20,812 nucleotides of DNA from Candidatus Dechloromonas phosphorivorans (GTDB lineage Bacteria > Pseudomonadota > Gammaproteobacteria > Burkholderiales > Rhodocyclaceae), in assembly GCA_016714975.1 (NCBI GenBank), contig JADKBR010000029.1, positions 1 to 20,812 of the forward strand, read 5' to 3'. Positions 13,933 through 20,812 of the stretch are shown in pieces. The translations under genes and the position numbers were made by a program. The notes under the pieces were generated by a model, which was given only the letters and a program-made list of their open reading frames with translations, had not been told where the DNA came from and made no database searches. Position 1 is the first letter of the stretch. Each line of letters starts with the position of its first letter.

Positions 13933-16407
13933 TCAGGCGGCCGGCTGCTCGGCGATCCGCCGGATCGACTGGCGGGCATCTGCGGGCAATACCAGCTCGG
14001 CGTAGGTCAACGGCTGCAGCAGATGTTCATCGAAGCGCAGCATACCCTCCTGGTCTTCGTCGAGCAGTTCGGCATCGAGCAGGCTGGCAACGAGACTGGC
14101 GAAATCCGACTTGTCGGCGGTCTCGGTCTCGCCGAAGCCATGGAGGAGCGCCAGGCGCTGCGCAAGCAGCACGCAGTCCTTCTCCAGCACCGCGCGCGTC
14201 AGCTTGCCCGACCCGCGCTGCTGCAACAGCGCCAGTGCCAGGAAGTGGCGACCCAGCATCGGTCGCAGCGTCTCGCCGATCATCTGCAATTCGGGAAACT
14301 CCTGACTGTTCGCTTCCGGCGCCAGCAGCCAGCCATCGATTTCGGCACGACGGAGCAGGCCACGCTCGGCGAAGATACCGATGGTGCGCTGGATTTCTCG
14401 CAACAGCTCGTCTTCCGACCAGCGCAGGAAGAGGGCCGGGCGCAGCACGCCATAGATGCCGACAATGGCGTCGGTCAGCCGTTGCACGTCGAGTCGTCGG
14501 TTGTTGCCAAGCAGGCAGGCGATCAGCGCCGGGACCGCGAACAGGTGCAGGACGTTGTTGCGGAAATACGGAAGCTGCTTGACCTGCGCGTCGACGACGC
14601 GGACCAGGTTGCCGAACGGATGCGGAACCTGCTCGACGATGCCGAGTCGCTCGGCATGCGCAACGACCTGTACCGGATCGAGAACGCAGGCGATGCGTCG
14701 TGGCGAATAGGGCGCTGCCGCATCCAGCGCCTGAAAGTGCGCGATCATTCGCCGCAGGCCGAGCGTATCGGCGGTGCAACGCGGCGTCGCCAGCAACGCC
14801 AGTGCGACCAGGCTGACCGGATTGAGCACCGCCGCCGCGTTGATCCGCGTGGCGAGTTCGCTGGCCGCCTCGCGCGTCGCCAGGCGCAGCCATTCGCCGT
14901 TCGCTTCATCGCGCGCCGCACGCCAGTCGGCGCGCTGCCCGTCAAGGAATCCGGAAAGGGGCAATGGATCGCCGAAGTTCACATGCACCTTGCCATAGAT
15001 GCGGCGAATGCTGCGCACGCTCGTCAGCAGGCTCCACAGCGATTCCCCCTGCTTCGGGCGCCCGGACAGCTCGCGCACATAGGTCTGCCCCTCGATCAGC
15101 CGCTCGTAGCCGATATAGACCGGGACGAAAACCAGTGGCCGGCTGTGGCTACGGACGAAGCTGCGGATGGTCATGCCAAGGATCCCGGCCTTTGGTGCCA
15201 GCGTGCGGCCGGTGCGGCTGCGTCCACCCTCGATGAAATACTCGATCGGAAAGCCGCGCGCCAGCATCAGGTGCAGATACTCGTCGAATACCGCGGCATA
15301 GAGCGGTTCGCCCTTGAAGCTGCGCCGCAGGAAAAAGGCGCCGCCACGGCGTAGCAGCGAACCGACAAGCGGCATGTCGAGGTTTTCGCCGGCGGCGATA
15401 TGGGGCGGTGTCAGACCATGGCGGTGAATCAGGTACGAGAGCAACAGATAGTCGACATGGCTGCGGTGGCAAGGCACATAGACGATTCCGTTGCCCGGCG
15501 CGATGTCCGTCAGCGCTTCGAAGTTGTGCGCCTCGATGCCGTCGTAGATATGTTCCCAGAGCCAGCTCAGGAACAGCTCCATGGCGCGTACTGTGCCATA
15601 GGAGTAGTCGGAAGCGATCTCGAGCGCGAATTTTTGTGCCCGCCCGCGCGCCTCGTCACCGGAAACGCCGAGGCGTGAGGCCTCGGCGGCAATTGCCGCG
15701 CGCACCGGCTCGCTGGCCAGCAAGACCTCGACCTGGGTATTGCGATGCGAAAGGTCTGGACCGATGGCCATTTGCCGTTGCCGACGGAAGTGCACGCGCA
15801 GTACGCGCGACACCTTGCGCTGGGCCGCCGCGACGTCGAGCGGGGTGGCCCCGCGATGGACCAGGTCGCGCAACGACAGTGGCCGGTTGAAGCGCACCAG
15901 CGTCTGCCGCCCGTGCAGCAGCACCGCAAGAAACTGGCGCAGCCGGCCCGGCGAGCGCCATGTCTCGGCGAGCAGCGCCTTGAGGATGGACTCCTGCTTG
16001 TCGGGGCTGCGACCCCAGAGCACGACCACCGGCACCAGTTGCACATCGAGGGTCGGGTCGGCCACCACCGCCCGCAGCTGATCGACCAGCAGGCGGGACG
16101 CTCCCGGCTCGGAACCCTGGTGACGCCGGTTGAGGAAGAACAGCGAGCGCTTCGCCCTGACGCTGCCGAGCGCGAAAGGCGCCTCGGCCGGCGGCAGGCC
16201 GGCGCGTCGGGACTCTTCGAAAAGGACAAGCAGGTTCGACAGATGGCGGTCCTGCAGGACATAGCAGACGGGTCGCGCCGGATCGATGTCCGCAGCCGCC
16301 TCGGCGAATACCGTCGTGCGCACCCAGGCATAGAGCAGCCGCTGCGCCAACGGAACGAACCAGCCGGAAATGTCGAACAAGGCTTTGACAACCTCTCTTC
16401 TCAACAA
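13933..16407 (-). CDS. plsB: Glycerol-3-phosphate 1-O-acyltransferase
   Basis: PlsB acylates glycerol-3-phosphate at sn-1 to start membrane phospholipid synthesis; it is an inner-membrane-associated enzyme. The 824-aa length suits the family (E. coli about 807). Acyltransferase motifs are in order: VPCHRSHVDYLLLSY with the H-x4-D pair H314/D319, the glycerol-phosphate-binding GGAFFLRRSFKG (355-366), and FIEGGRSRTGRTLAPK (391-406), then IGYERLIEG. The annotated start is a TTG at 16407 without a good ribosome binding site; a second TTG at 16380 lies 11 nt after GAGAGG and is an alternative, removing nine residues. The stop faces the chrA stop across 24 bp. A broken PAP2 phosphatase frame lies upstream on the same strand. 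Confidence 0.94.
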   Translation of the reverse strand: MLRREVVKALFDISGWFVPLAQRLLYAWVRTTVFAEAAADIDPARPVCYVLQDRHLSNLLVLFEESRRAGLPPAEAPFALGSVRAKRSLFFLNRRHQGSEPGASRLLVDQLRAVVADPTLDVQLVPVVVLWGRSPDKQESILKALLAETWRSPGRLRQFLAVLLHGRQTLVRFNRPLSLRDLVHRGATPLDVAAAQRKVSRVLRVHFRRQRQMAIGPDLSHRNTQVEVLLASEPVRAAIAAEASRLGVSGDEARGRAQKFALEIASDYSYGTVRAMELFLSWLWEHIYDGIEAHNFEALTDIAPGNGIVYVPCHRSHVDYLLLSYLIHRHGLTPPHIAAGENLDMPLVGSLLRRGGAFFLRRSFKGEPLYAAVFDEYLHLMLARGFPIEYFIEGGRSRTGRTLAPKAGILGMTIRSFVRSHSRPLVFVPVYIGYERLIEGQTYVRELSGRPKQGESLWSLLTSVRSIRRIYGKVHVNFGDPLPLSGFLDGQRADWRAARDEANGEWLRLATREAASELATRINAAAVLNPVSLVALALLATPRCTADTLGLRRMIAHFQALDAAAPYSPRRIACVLDPVQVVAHAERLGIVEQVPHPFGNLVRVVDAQVKQLPYFRNNVLHLFAVPALIACLLGNNRRLDVQRLTDAIVGIYGVLRPALFLRWSEDELLREIQRTIGIFAERGLLRRAEIDGWLLAPEANSQEFPELQMIGETLRPMLGRHFLALALLQQRGSGKLTRAVLEKDCVLLAQRLALLHGFGETETADKSDFASLVASLLDAELLDEDQEGMLRFDEHLLQPLTYAELVLPADARQSIRRIAEQPAA

Positions 16408-16524
16408 GGGATGCGCACGAGACGCTGGTCGTGATTCTAAAGCGGATTACCTGACGAAAATAGAAGCAATCGGGAACCCGTCTTCAACCTTCACATCCAT
16501 TGCCAGATGCGATCGCCAATGCCC

Positions 16525-16824
16525 TCAGCGCCGCCTTTTGATATGCAGAACATAGTCGTTGGCAAGCGCGCAAAGCGCCGCAATAACCAAGCCGGCTGAC
16601 ACCTCACTGGGTCAATGGACCCGCAGGTATGGCCGCGACAGTCCGACCATCAAGGCCACCGGGAGAAGCACCACGAATTCAACAGTCCCTCAGGCTCAGG
16701 GGAAGCGAGGCTCCCCGGCAGATCCCGGAACACCGCGCGCAAACAGCGCGAGCGAAGCACTCAGTGGGAAAAGGATCCTGAGGGCGTCCTGTCAGCTCAG
16801 CGAACCAATAAGAGCCGCCGCCAT
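16525..16824 (-). pseudogene. Remnant of a PAP2-type phosphatase
   Basis: One minus-strand frame of 100 codons holds four in-frame stops but keeps a membrane-protein look and a strong C-terminal PAP2 match: VEFVVLLPVALMVGLSRPYL then RVH, a TGA, then PSEVSAGLVIAALCALA. The family consensus here is SRxYLGVHWPSDVLAG, so the stop falls on the usual Trp (TGG to TGA, near 16607-16609). Upstream a FP-stop-A-stop-GTV tract near 16685-16705 is where FPSGHA would lie, although the spacing to the SR..H motif is shorter than usual. PAP2 enzymes dephosphorylate lipid phosphates, which would fit next to plsB. No intact product is possible. The rest of 16408-16943 holds nothing else that I recognise. Confidence 0.5.
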
Positions 16825-16943
16825 TTGACAACGAAGTGCGTTGAAAGGCTCCAGCGCACCTTCTTCAAGGGTGGCCGACCCGATCAATGATGATTTGGCC
16901 ACCCAGGAGGTTCTTCAGGACAGGCAATCTGCCCTGTTCTTCC

Positions 16944-17384
16944 TCAGAGAATTTCCGTGACATTCTCGCGGAATTCAAGCTCGTCACGGAACTTGAGCAT
17001 GTCGAGACCGAGTGCGTCGCGTGCCGAAACAACCCCGATCGGCCGCCCCTGTGGATCGACGACCGGCATGTGCCGGAAGCCTCCCTCAAACATCAGATGC
17101 AAGACATGACCGAAAGGTTTGTCTGGGGAAATCGTCTGCGGGTCGTGCGTCATGATTTCACCGACAGTGGTAACGTTTGCATCCAACCCCTCGGCCAGCA
17201 CCTTGAAAGTCAGGTCGCGCTCGGTACAGATACCGAGAAGAGAACCACTCTCCTCGTCAATGACGAGCACGGCGCCCGCATTGAATTCCTTCAAATGATG
17301 GGCAACCGCCCGCACGCTGATCGACGGCTTCGCGCTATGAAAGCCGCGATCTCCGATTATTTCGAGAATCGGCCTACTGGGCAT
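16944..17384 (-). CDS. Two-CBS-domain protein, 146 aa
   Basis: The start is well supported: AAGGAG lies 7 nt before the ATG at 17384. The product is two CBS domains with almost nothing else: the first at about residues 15-65 (VRAVAHHLKEFNAGAVLVID then GICTERDLTFKVL) and the second at about 76-128 (VGEIMTHDPQTISPDKPFGH then GGFRHMPVVDPQGRPIGVVS and ARDAL). Such stand-alone CBS pairs bind adenine nucleotides and act as energy or redox sensors; the partner is not known here. It is monocistronic, between the PAP2 remnant and the tRNA gene. The N-terminal MPSRPILEIIGDRG is typical of betaproteobacterial members. Confidence 0.93.
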   Translation of the reverse strand: MPSRPILEIIGDRGFHSAKPSISVRAVAHHLKEFNAGAVLVIDEESGSLLGICTERDLTFKVLAEGLDANVTTVGEIMTHDPQTISPDKPFGHVLHLMFEGGFRHMPVVDPQGRPIGVVSARDALGLDMLKFRDELEFRENVTEIL

Positions 17385-17475
17385 TTCTGTCTCCTTGCTA
17401 AGGGGTTAAGAGCGTTGGCTACCGCAGAATCCCTATAGTCTCACGCAACGAGGCCGAATCAGGCAAGGGTTTGAA

Positions 17476-17530
17476 CCGTTCGCCCTGCGTCTCGAGGAGC
17501 GCGGCCGGCGGGGATGGAGCGGGCGAACGG
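17476..17530. repeat. 10-bp inverted repeat pairing the tRNA-Gly 3' end with its downstream flank
   Basis: CCGTTCGCCC at 17476-17485 is the exact complement of GGGCGAACGG at 17521-17530, which forms part of the tRNA acceptor and T stems. In the tRNA transcript direction the downstream copy is followed by GGTTCAAACCC, which resembles a T-arm core. It may be a decayed tRNA fragment or a structure used in 3'-end processing. Confidence 0.45.
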
Positions 17531-17588
17531 AATCGAACCGTCGGCTCTTGCATGGGAAGCAAGGGTATTGCCATTATACGACGCCCGC
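17515..17588 (-). tRNA. tRNA-Gly (anticodon CCC)
   Basis: The minus strand folds as a full cloverleaf: acceptor GCGGGCG pairing with CGCCCGC, anticodon stem CTTGC/GCAAG around the loop TTCCCAT (anticodon CCC, reading GGG), T-arm ACGGTTCGATTCCGT, discriminator T, and an encoded CCA at 17517-17515. The acceptor and T-arm are nearly those of E. coli glyU. Its own promoter lies directly upstream. Confidence 0.95.
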
Positions 17589-17605
17589 TCTGGGCTCAAG
17601 TTTGC

Positions 17606-17634
17606 ATTCTAAGCGCAGCGGCCGCTCTGTTCAA
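17606..17634 (-). promoter_or_regulatory. Sigma-70 type promoter of tRNA-Gly
   Basis: On the minus strand, TTGAAC (17634-17629) and TAGAAT (17611-17606) are separated by exactly 17 bp. The tRNA 5' end lies 17 nt after the -10 box, leaving a short leader. Confidence 0.7.
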
Positions 17635-17689
17635 TGCTCGATCAACGCGCAATATTGTCCCCCATGGAACAGAAGCGGTGGCACGTTCT

Positions 17690-18225
17690 CGATGCCAAAA
17701 CTGATTTTGCACGCATCTCGGCAACCAATACTGCGAACCGACAAGACGCTCCAGCGCATGGTGCTGGCGGGTGACCTGCGGCGGGCTGATCGAGGTTTAT
17801 ACGACAAACCCGCCTCACCATCGACCCCAGCGTCCCAGCTCCCGACTATCGCGCGATTGTCGCGATGCCATCGCTTGCGACGCGACCAACTGCGTCTGCT
17901 GGTGGATGGGATGACCGCAGCCAACGATCTTGGCCTGACGGATGCCGTCCGGCCCGTGTAACCTTCAGGCCGACGCACGTCGCCGGGCGATCAAGCTCGA
18001 CAAACCTTCATCGACGGCAAGCCAACAGCCCCCAGTCGCCTTGACGGGCTGATCGTCCCGCCATGCGAGTTGTGCAGGCCCTACATTCGGCTGAAGGGGA
18101 TGCTGATCTCCGACCACGACCGCATCGTCAATCGGCTACGCCAACTACTCGTCGATTCCGCGCCCGGGGGACTGGATCTGCCAGGACCTGCGCGATGCGG
18201 CTTCAACGTGCTGCCGGCGTGGATG
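17690..18225 (+). pseudogene. AbiEi/DUF6088-type antitoxin, frameshifted remnant
   Basis: A type IV toxin-antitoxin antitoxin of the AbiEi/DUF6088 kind can be read in pieces: DKTLQRMVLAGDLRRADRGLYDKP (about 17738-17810; the winged-helix end and the LxRGLY hallmark), RRDQLRLLVDGMTAANDLGLTDAV (about 17880-17950), PARVT then QADARRRAIKLD after a shift near 17960, AMRVVQALH (about 18062-18090), SDHDRIVNRLRQLLVDSAPG (about 18110-18170), and GFNVLPAWMQ (about 18198-18228). At least four frame changes are needed. The start is not clear; the frame is open from about 17640. In the family this protein represses the operon and counters the AbiEii toxin, whose remnant follows on the same strand. Confidence 0.72.
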
Positions 18226-18299
18226 CAGAGCTCAGGTCCGTGATCTACCCGGTTGTGATCCACGGGATCCGTACCCATGACCTTGCGGGCGCCTTTACG

Positions 18300-19380
18300 G
18301 CGTGAAGCCCTGGCAGATTCATCTTGGGCCAAGGGCGCGGAGTCCAGGTGGACCCTTCCTCGATGTGTCATCACCGCGCCGATGGCGATCGAGCTTGATT
18401 GTTTCTCGGCGCAGCCACGCGCTTGGGCTCGGCGGTTCTGAACGTCGAGAAGGACTTGGTCTGCTTGGACCCTGGATGCCTTGTTCAACGGATTGGCGAC
18501 TGGCGGACCCTCGGCAACTCTTGTTAAAGATCGCCCACTGTCCAAAGCGCTGGCCCCATCTCCCTTCTCCGAGGACATCTCTGACATCACGGTTTTCCGT
18601 GGCGATCTGGGACAGTCCGCCGAGGTGGCGGAACTGGAAGCCGAGCGGCAACGAAGCGCCGGGACCGTCTTGAACCATCCGGCTGGCCTGCCAAGCCTAC
18701 ATCGCCGGGCCATTGGCCGAGGAAGTATTCGGATCGCCGCGGCAGTCAGCCCCGATGGCCGCCCCCGCCGGGCACTCGACCGGACGACAGGACGGTGAGA
18801 CCCGCCTGTTTTGAATTCCGCCGTCACGCCCACGACCAAACGACTACGCCGCTCTGCCGTGAAATCGAATCCGGTGCGAAGTCGGCACTCGACCCCCACA
18901 TTGCGGCAACAGTCACACCATATGTCGCGCAGGACTTGCCCGCGCTGGATCTCACCGTAAGCATGTGACCACCGAAAGATGGAGCGCACCTTCTGGGGAC
19001 AAGGTCATCCTGCATGGCTTTCTGCGGCAGTGGCACGACCGTCTGCGGGAGAACTGCGGCACGGCAGGGGCGCGTCTCGCGCCACTATTACGATGGGGGT
19101 ACCAACGCGACGCAGGCAGCGCATCGCCCGAGTGGCAGGCCGATCAGGCACCCGGCTATCGATTGCGCTCACCACCGGAGGCTTTTTCTGCAGTGCCGAC
19201 TGGGGGCTGGGGCGACTCAACCCGGTACATTCACGCTCGTGCCCAGTCCGGCGATGCGTGAAGCGCTCGACAAAGACTACGCAGCGATGGCCGGCATAGA
19301 GTTTTCGGCGAAGTTCCACAACGCGGACGCGATACCTGCCAACGCCGAGCGATTCGAACAGATCGTCAGTAGGGGCAGCG
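18300..19380 (+). pseudogene. AbiEii/AbiGii nucleotidyltransferase toxin, frameshifted remnant
   Basis: Pieces of an AbiEii-type nucleotidyltransferase toxin run in order through several frames: VEKDLVC then LDALFNGLATGGPS (about 18440-18520), a degraded GG-x-SLSK site reading PLSKAL, the acidic motif SEDISDITVFRGDLGQSAEVAELEA (about 18568-18645; the usual EDIDITVFR has an extra Ser codon between the aspartates), CQAYIAGPLAEEV, VKSNP then ESGAKSALDPHIAATVTPYVAQDLPALDLTV (about 18865-18960), ERTFW then KVILHG..RQWHDR (about 18980-19040), SRHYYD (about 19077-19095), and GTFTLVPSPAMREALDKDYAAMAG (about 19223-19300). Functional members are abortive-infection toxins that block growth by nucleotidyl transfer. 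This copy cannot make an intact protein. Ends are approximate. Confidence 0.75.
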
Positions 19381-19993
19381 AAGGCTGTACCGCCCCGTGC
19401 CGAAGGAGTCGGCCCTTAGAACGACTATTTCAGCGACCGGGAAAGTGGGCCGCGGGCGCGAACCGAGCGGATTTCCACCCGCCGTCTGCGGCGCAGGCTT
19501 GGGGCAACGGTGCGGGCCTGATCAACGGCGGGGCCTTCGGGGTGCGTTTTTCCCGAGCGCTGTCCAGATGGACAAGCCATTGCGGTTGCGATACGGATGC
19601 TCTGGCCGTCCGTGATTGCGGAGATGCCGGGGTTGGCTTGGCCAACCTCGAAACCCAGTATCTGTGGAAGAAGGGTTTCCCTGCCATCGCAAGCGAGAGC
19701 CCTTTTGCGCCGAACACGCTGCTCATCCCGGATTTCATCGAGTTCATCTACTGCTTCGGTGGCGAAGCCGATTCCTGGGAAACACCACGATTTCTTAGCC
19801 ACCACCAGTTGACCCCCGACCAACAGTCGGACAGAGAGTTCACGCGACCGTAAATCGTATCTTTCGCGCAACGGCGTGGCGCGAGATGTTGTCGACCGGC
19901 CGCATCGTGCGCGAAATGCTTCCGCCGGTGCTTGGGGAAGATTGACGGACAATTTTTCGGACTGAGACCGGACCCTCGATAACATGCTGAGGA
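19381..19993. other. Unassigned stretch after the AbiEii remnant
   Basis: A plus-strand frame stays open to TAA at about 19853 and reads VGLANLETQYLWKKGFPAIA then LIPDFIEFIYCFGGEADSWE and LSHHQLTPDQQ; the minus strand is open over the same stretch, as expected in GC-rich DNA. Neither resembles a family I know, and neither has a ribosome binding site or a start that fits. It may be a third decayed gene of the island. From 19860 to 19993 I see no gene. Confidence 0.4.
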
Positions 19994-20014
19994 GTGTCGA
20001 CCAAGTTTTCTGAC

Positions 20015-20310
20015 CGAAATCCTCTGGTACGGCGAGGCCTTGGAGCGCTTGTGGGATGGGTGGGAGCGCCTCAGGCTCTTGCGGACCCCGGCGACAAGAA
20101 ACGGTCTATCAAGATCATTCTCGATGTCACCGCTTCAGAGCCGTCACTCCGGGCACGACTGGAGGGAGAGGCGACAGAATTGAATTCCATCGGCAACAGC
20201 CACCTCATTCGTCATTCAGAAGTCAATCAAGTGCCGGTCATCGATGTGGATCAGGTTGACTACCTGTTTCATCGCCTGTTCGCGATGATCCAGTTGGTAT
20301 TGAGGGAAAA
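20015..20310 (+). pseudogene. Frameshifted C-terminal fragment of a protein ending in RHSE...VDYLFHRLFAMI
   Basis: Two frames join into one plausible protein: YGEALERLWDGWERLRLL (about 20029-20082), then after a shift near 20085 DPGDKKRSIKIILDVTASEP, SLRARLEGEATELNSIGNSH, and LIRHSEVNQVPVIDVDQVDY then LFHRLFAMIQLVLRE. The frame-2 part is open from a GTG at 19994, but its first 25 residues look like a shifted reading of the EALERLWDGWERL helix. The IGNSHLIRHSE and VDYLFHRLFAMI blocks resemble the C-terminus of uncharacterised, often defence-associated, helical proteins; HEPN- or Abi-like function is a guess. Its place next to the AbiE remnant suggests the same decayed defence island. Confidence 0.5.
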
Positions 20311-20436
20311 AAGGGCTCCGCATGAGAAAAGATCCGGGGCGGCCTGGGTCTTGGTGGTGGGGAAATGTTGGCTGGGTAGCCGGCCATACGCTTGCAACCT
20401 ACGCCATCAGCGTTAGGCTGAATCCAGGAGGCAGAA

Positions 20437-20760
20437 ATGAGAAAACTCATCTTCATAGGATTCATCGTGCTCGGCGCACTGGTCGGCTTGGTCTCTGCTG
20501 GGTATGGCGATTGGGGAACCCGCCTTGTAATGATGGGCGTCGGCGCACTTTTCGGAGCGCCCATTGGCGGGGCGCTGGCTAGCATTGGTAGGAAGGGGCG
20601 GCAGCCTCTTGAATGGGGCGAGAATCCGCTCCCCGGGATGGGTACCACGCCGAAGGATCTAGCTGCGAACTACTGGCGTGACAAAGGCCATCCTCCATTC
20701 ATGAAGCCATCTGAAGCTGAACCCGACAAGCACATGTTCGACCCGGATAGGCTCGGCTGA
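20437..20760 (+). CDS. Small membrane protein with acidic/Pro tail, 107 aa
   Basis: The ATG at 20437 has an excellent ribosome binding site (CAGGAGG 6 nt upstream). Two hydrophobic segments at residues 4-22 (LIFIGFIVLGALVGLVSAG) and 28-50 (TRLVMMGVGALFGAPIGGALASI) form a hairpin rich in Gly, with GALFGAPIGGAL as a glycine-zipper-like span. The C-terminal 55 residues are soluble (LPGMGTTPKDLAANYWRDKG then HPPFMKPSEAEPDKHMFDP). No known family recognised. It is the only intact gene in the right-hand decayed region. Confidence 0.8.
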   Translation: MRKLIFIGFIVLGALVGLVSAGYGDWGTRLVMMGVGALFGAPIGGALASIGRKGRQPLEWGENPLPGMGTTPKDLAANYWRDKGHPPFMKPSEAEPDKHMFDPDRLG

Positions 20761-20812
20761 CTACTTTCGCAACACGTCTTTCACGACATCTTTTGCGTTG
20801 TCGAGTGTCGCT
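20761..20812 (-). CDS. C-terminal end of an inward-reading gene (partial)
   Basis: Reading in from the window edge on the minus strand, the frame gives ATLDNAKDVVKDVLRK and a TAG at 20763-20761, directly abutting the stop of the convergent gene. The charged amphipathic helix looks like a true protein end, but only 16 codons are visible, so it cannot be named. Confidence 0.4.
   Translation of the reverse strand, partial: ATLDNAKDVVKDVLRK

Noticed and set aside
13927..13944. CCGGCC/GGCCGG hairpin between the chrA and plsB stops as a bidirectional terminator
   Set aside because: The stem is only 6 bp, overlaps the plsB stop and has no T-run on either side.
14023..15354. Long plus-strand open frame of 443 codons
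   Set aside because: It is the antisense shadow of plsB; composition is typical of GC-rich opposite-strand reading and no family is recognised.
16869..16904. GGGTGGCC/GGCCACCC inverted repeat downstream of the CBS gene as its terminator
   Set aside because: The 20-nt loop is long and no U-rich tail follows in the minus direction; it could be chance.
1..20812. CRISPR array, rRNA or replication origin
   Set aside because: No regularly spaced direct repeats, rRNA-like sequence or DnaA-box clusters were seen on reading both strands.

Overview
The window is GC-rich DNA with short or overlapping gene junctions. The genes (leucine/isovalerate catabolism, RapZ, UbiX, PlsB, long-chain ChrA, tandem DUF1289-type proteins) suggest a Betaproteobacterium, most likely of the Rhodocyclales (Accumulibacter/Dechloromonas-like). 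This placement is inferred from gene content; no marker gene was compared.

Layout. (1) 1-3249: the end of a leucine-degradation block, paiB-like, liuC (methylglutaconyl-CoA hydratase) and liuD (methylcrotonyl-CoA carboxylase alpha/biotin subunit). All three are recognisable along most of their length but broken by many frameshifts; in liuD the biotin-accepting lysine codon also reads valine. (2) 3250-5184: an AT-richer foreign-looking insert with a frameshifted IS110-family transposase fragment, a 15-bp inverted repeat, a cassette of small secreted/membrane proteins, and an XRE regulator cut off exactly where liuE begins. (3) 5185-8365: an intact, overlapping plus-strand operon of liuE (HMG-CoA lyase), a conserved hypothetical, two tiny Cys4 proteins (DUF1289 and DUF1289-like) and an MBL-fold hydrolase. 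(4) 8362-9537 (minus): an M20D amidohydrolase, convergent with the MBL gene. (5) 9609-13908: an overlapping plus-strand operon of rapZ, a NusG-domain-II protein, a Gx-transporter (heptaprenyl-diphosphate-synthase-component-I-like) protein, ubiX, a Lon-substrate-binding-domain protein and a chromate transporter. (6) 13933-16407 (minus): plsB, with a PAP2-type lipid phosphatase remnant upstream, then a two-CBS protein and tRNA-Gly(CCC) with a good sigma-70 promoter. (7) 17690-20310: a second graveyard holding a decayed AbiEi/AbiEii-type toxin-antitoxin (abortive infection) pair, an unidentified stretch, and a frameshifted fragment ending in a RHSE...VDYLFHRLFAMI signature. (8) 20437-20760: an intact small membrane protein, followed by the C-terminal end of an inward-reading gene.

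The clearest theme is patchy decay. Catabolic and defence modules are riddled with indels, while genes between them are open from end to end. Decay edges match gene edges (plsB, CBS gene and tRNA intact; PAP2 and AbiE pair broken), which favours real pseudogenes. The indel-heavy pattern in liuC/liuD could still reflect low-quality sequence, so raw reads should be checked first. No certain new system is visible. The best candidates for novelty are the small-membrane-protein cassette at 4.17-4.99 kb, the paired Cys4 micro-proteins, and the NusG-II/Gx-transporter/UbiX coupling.
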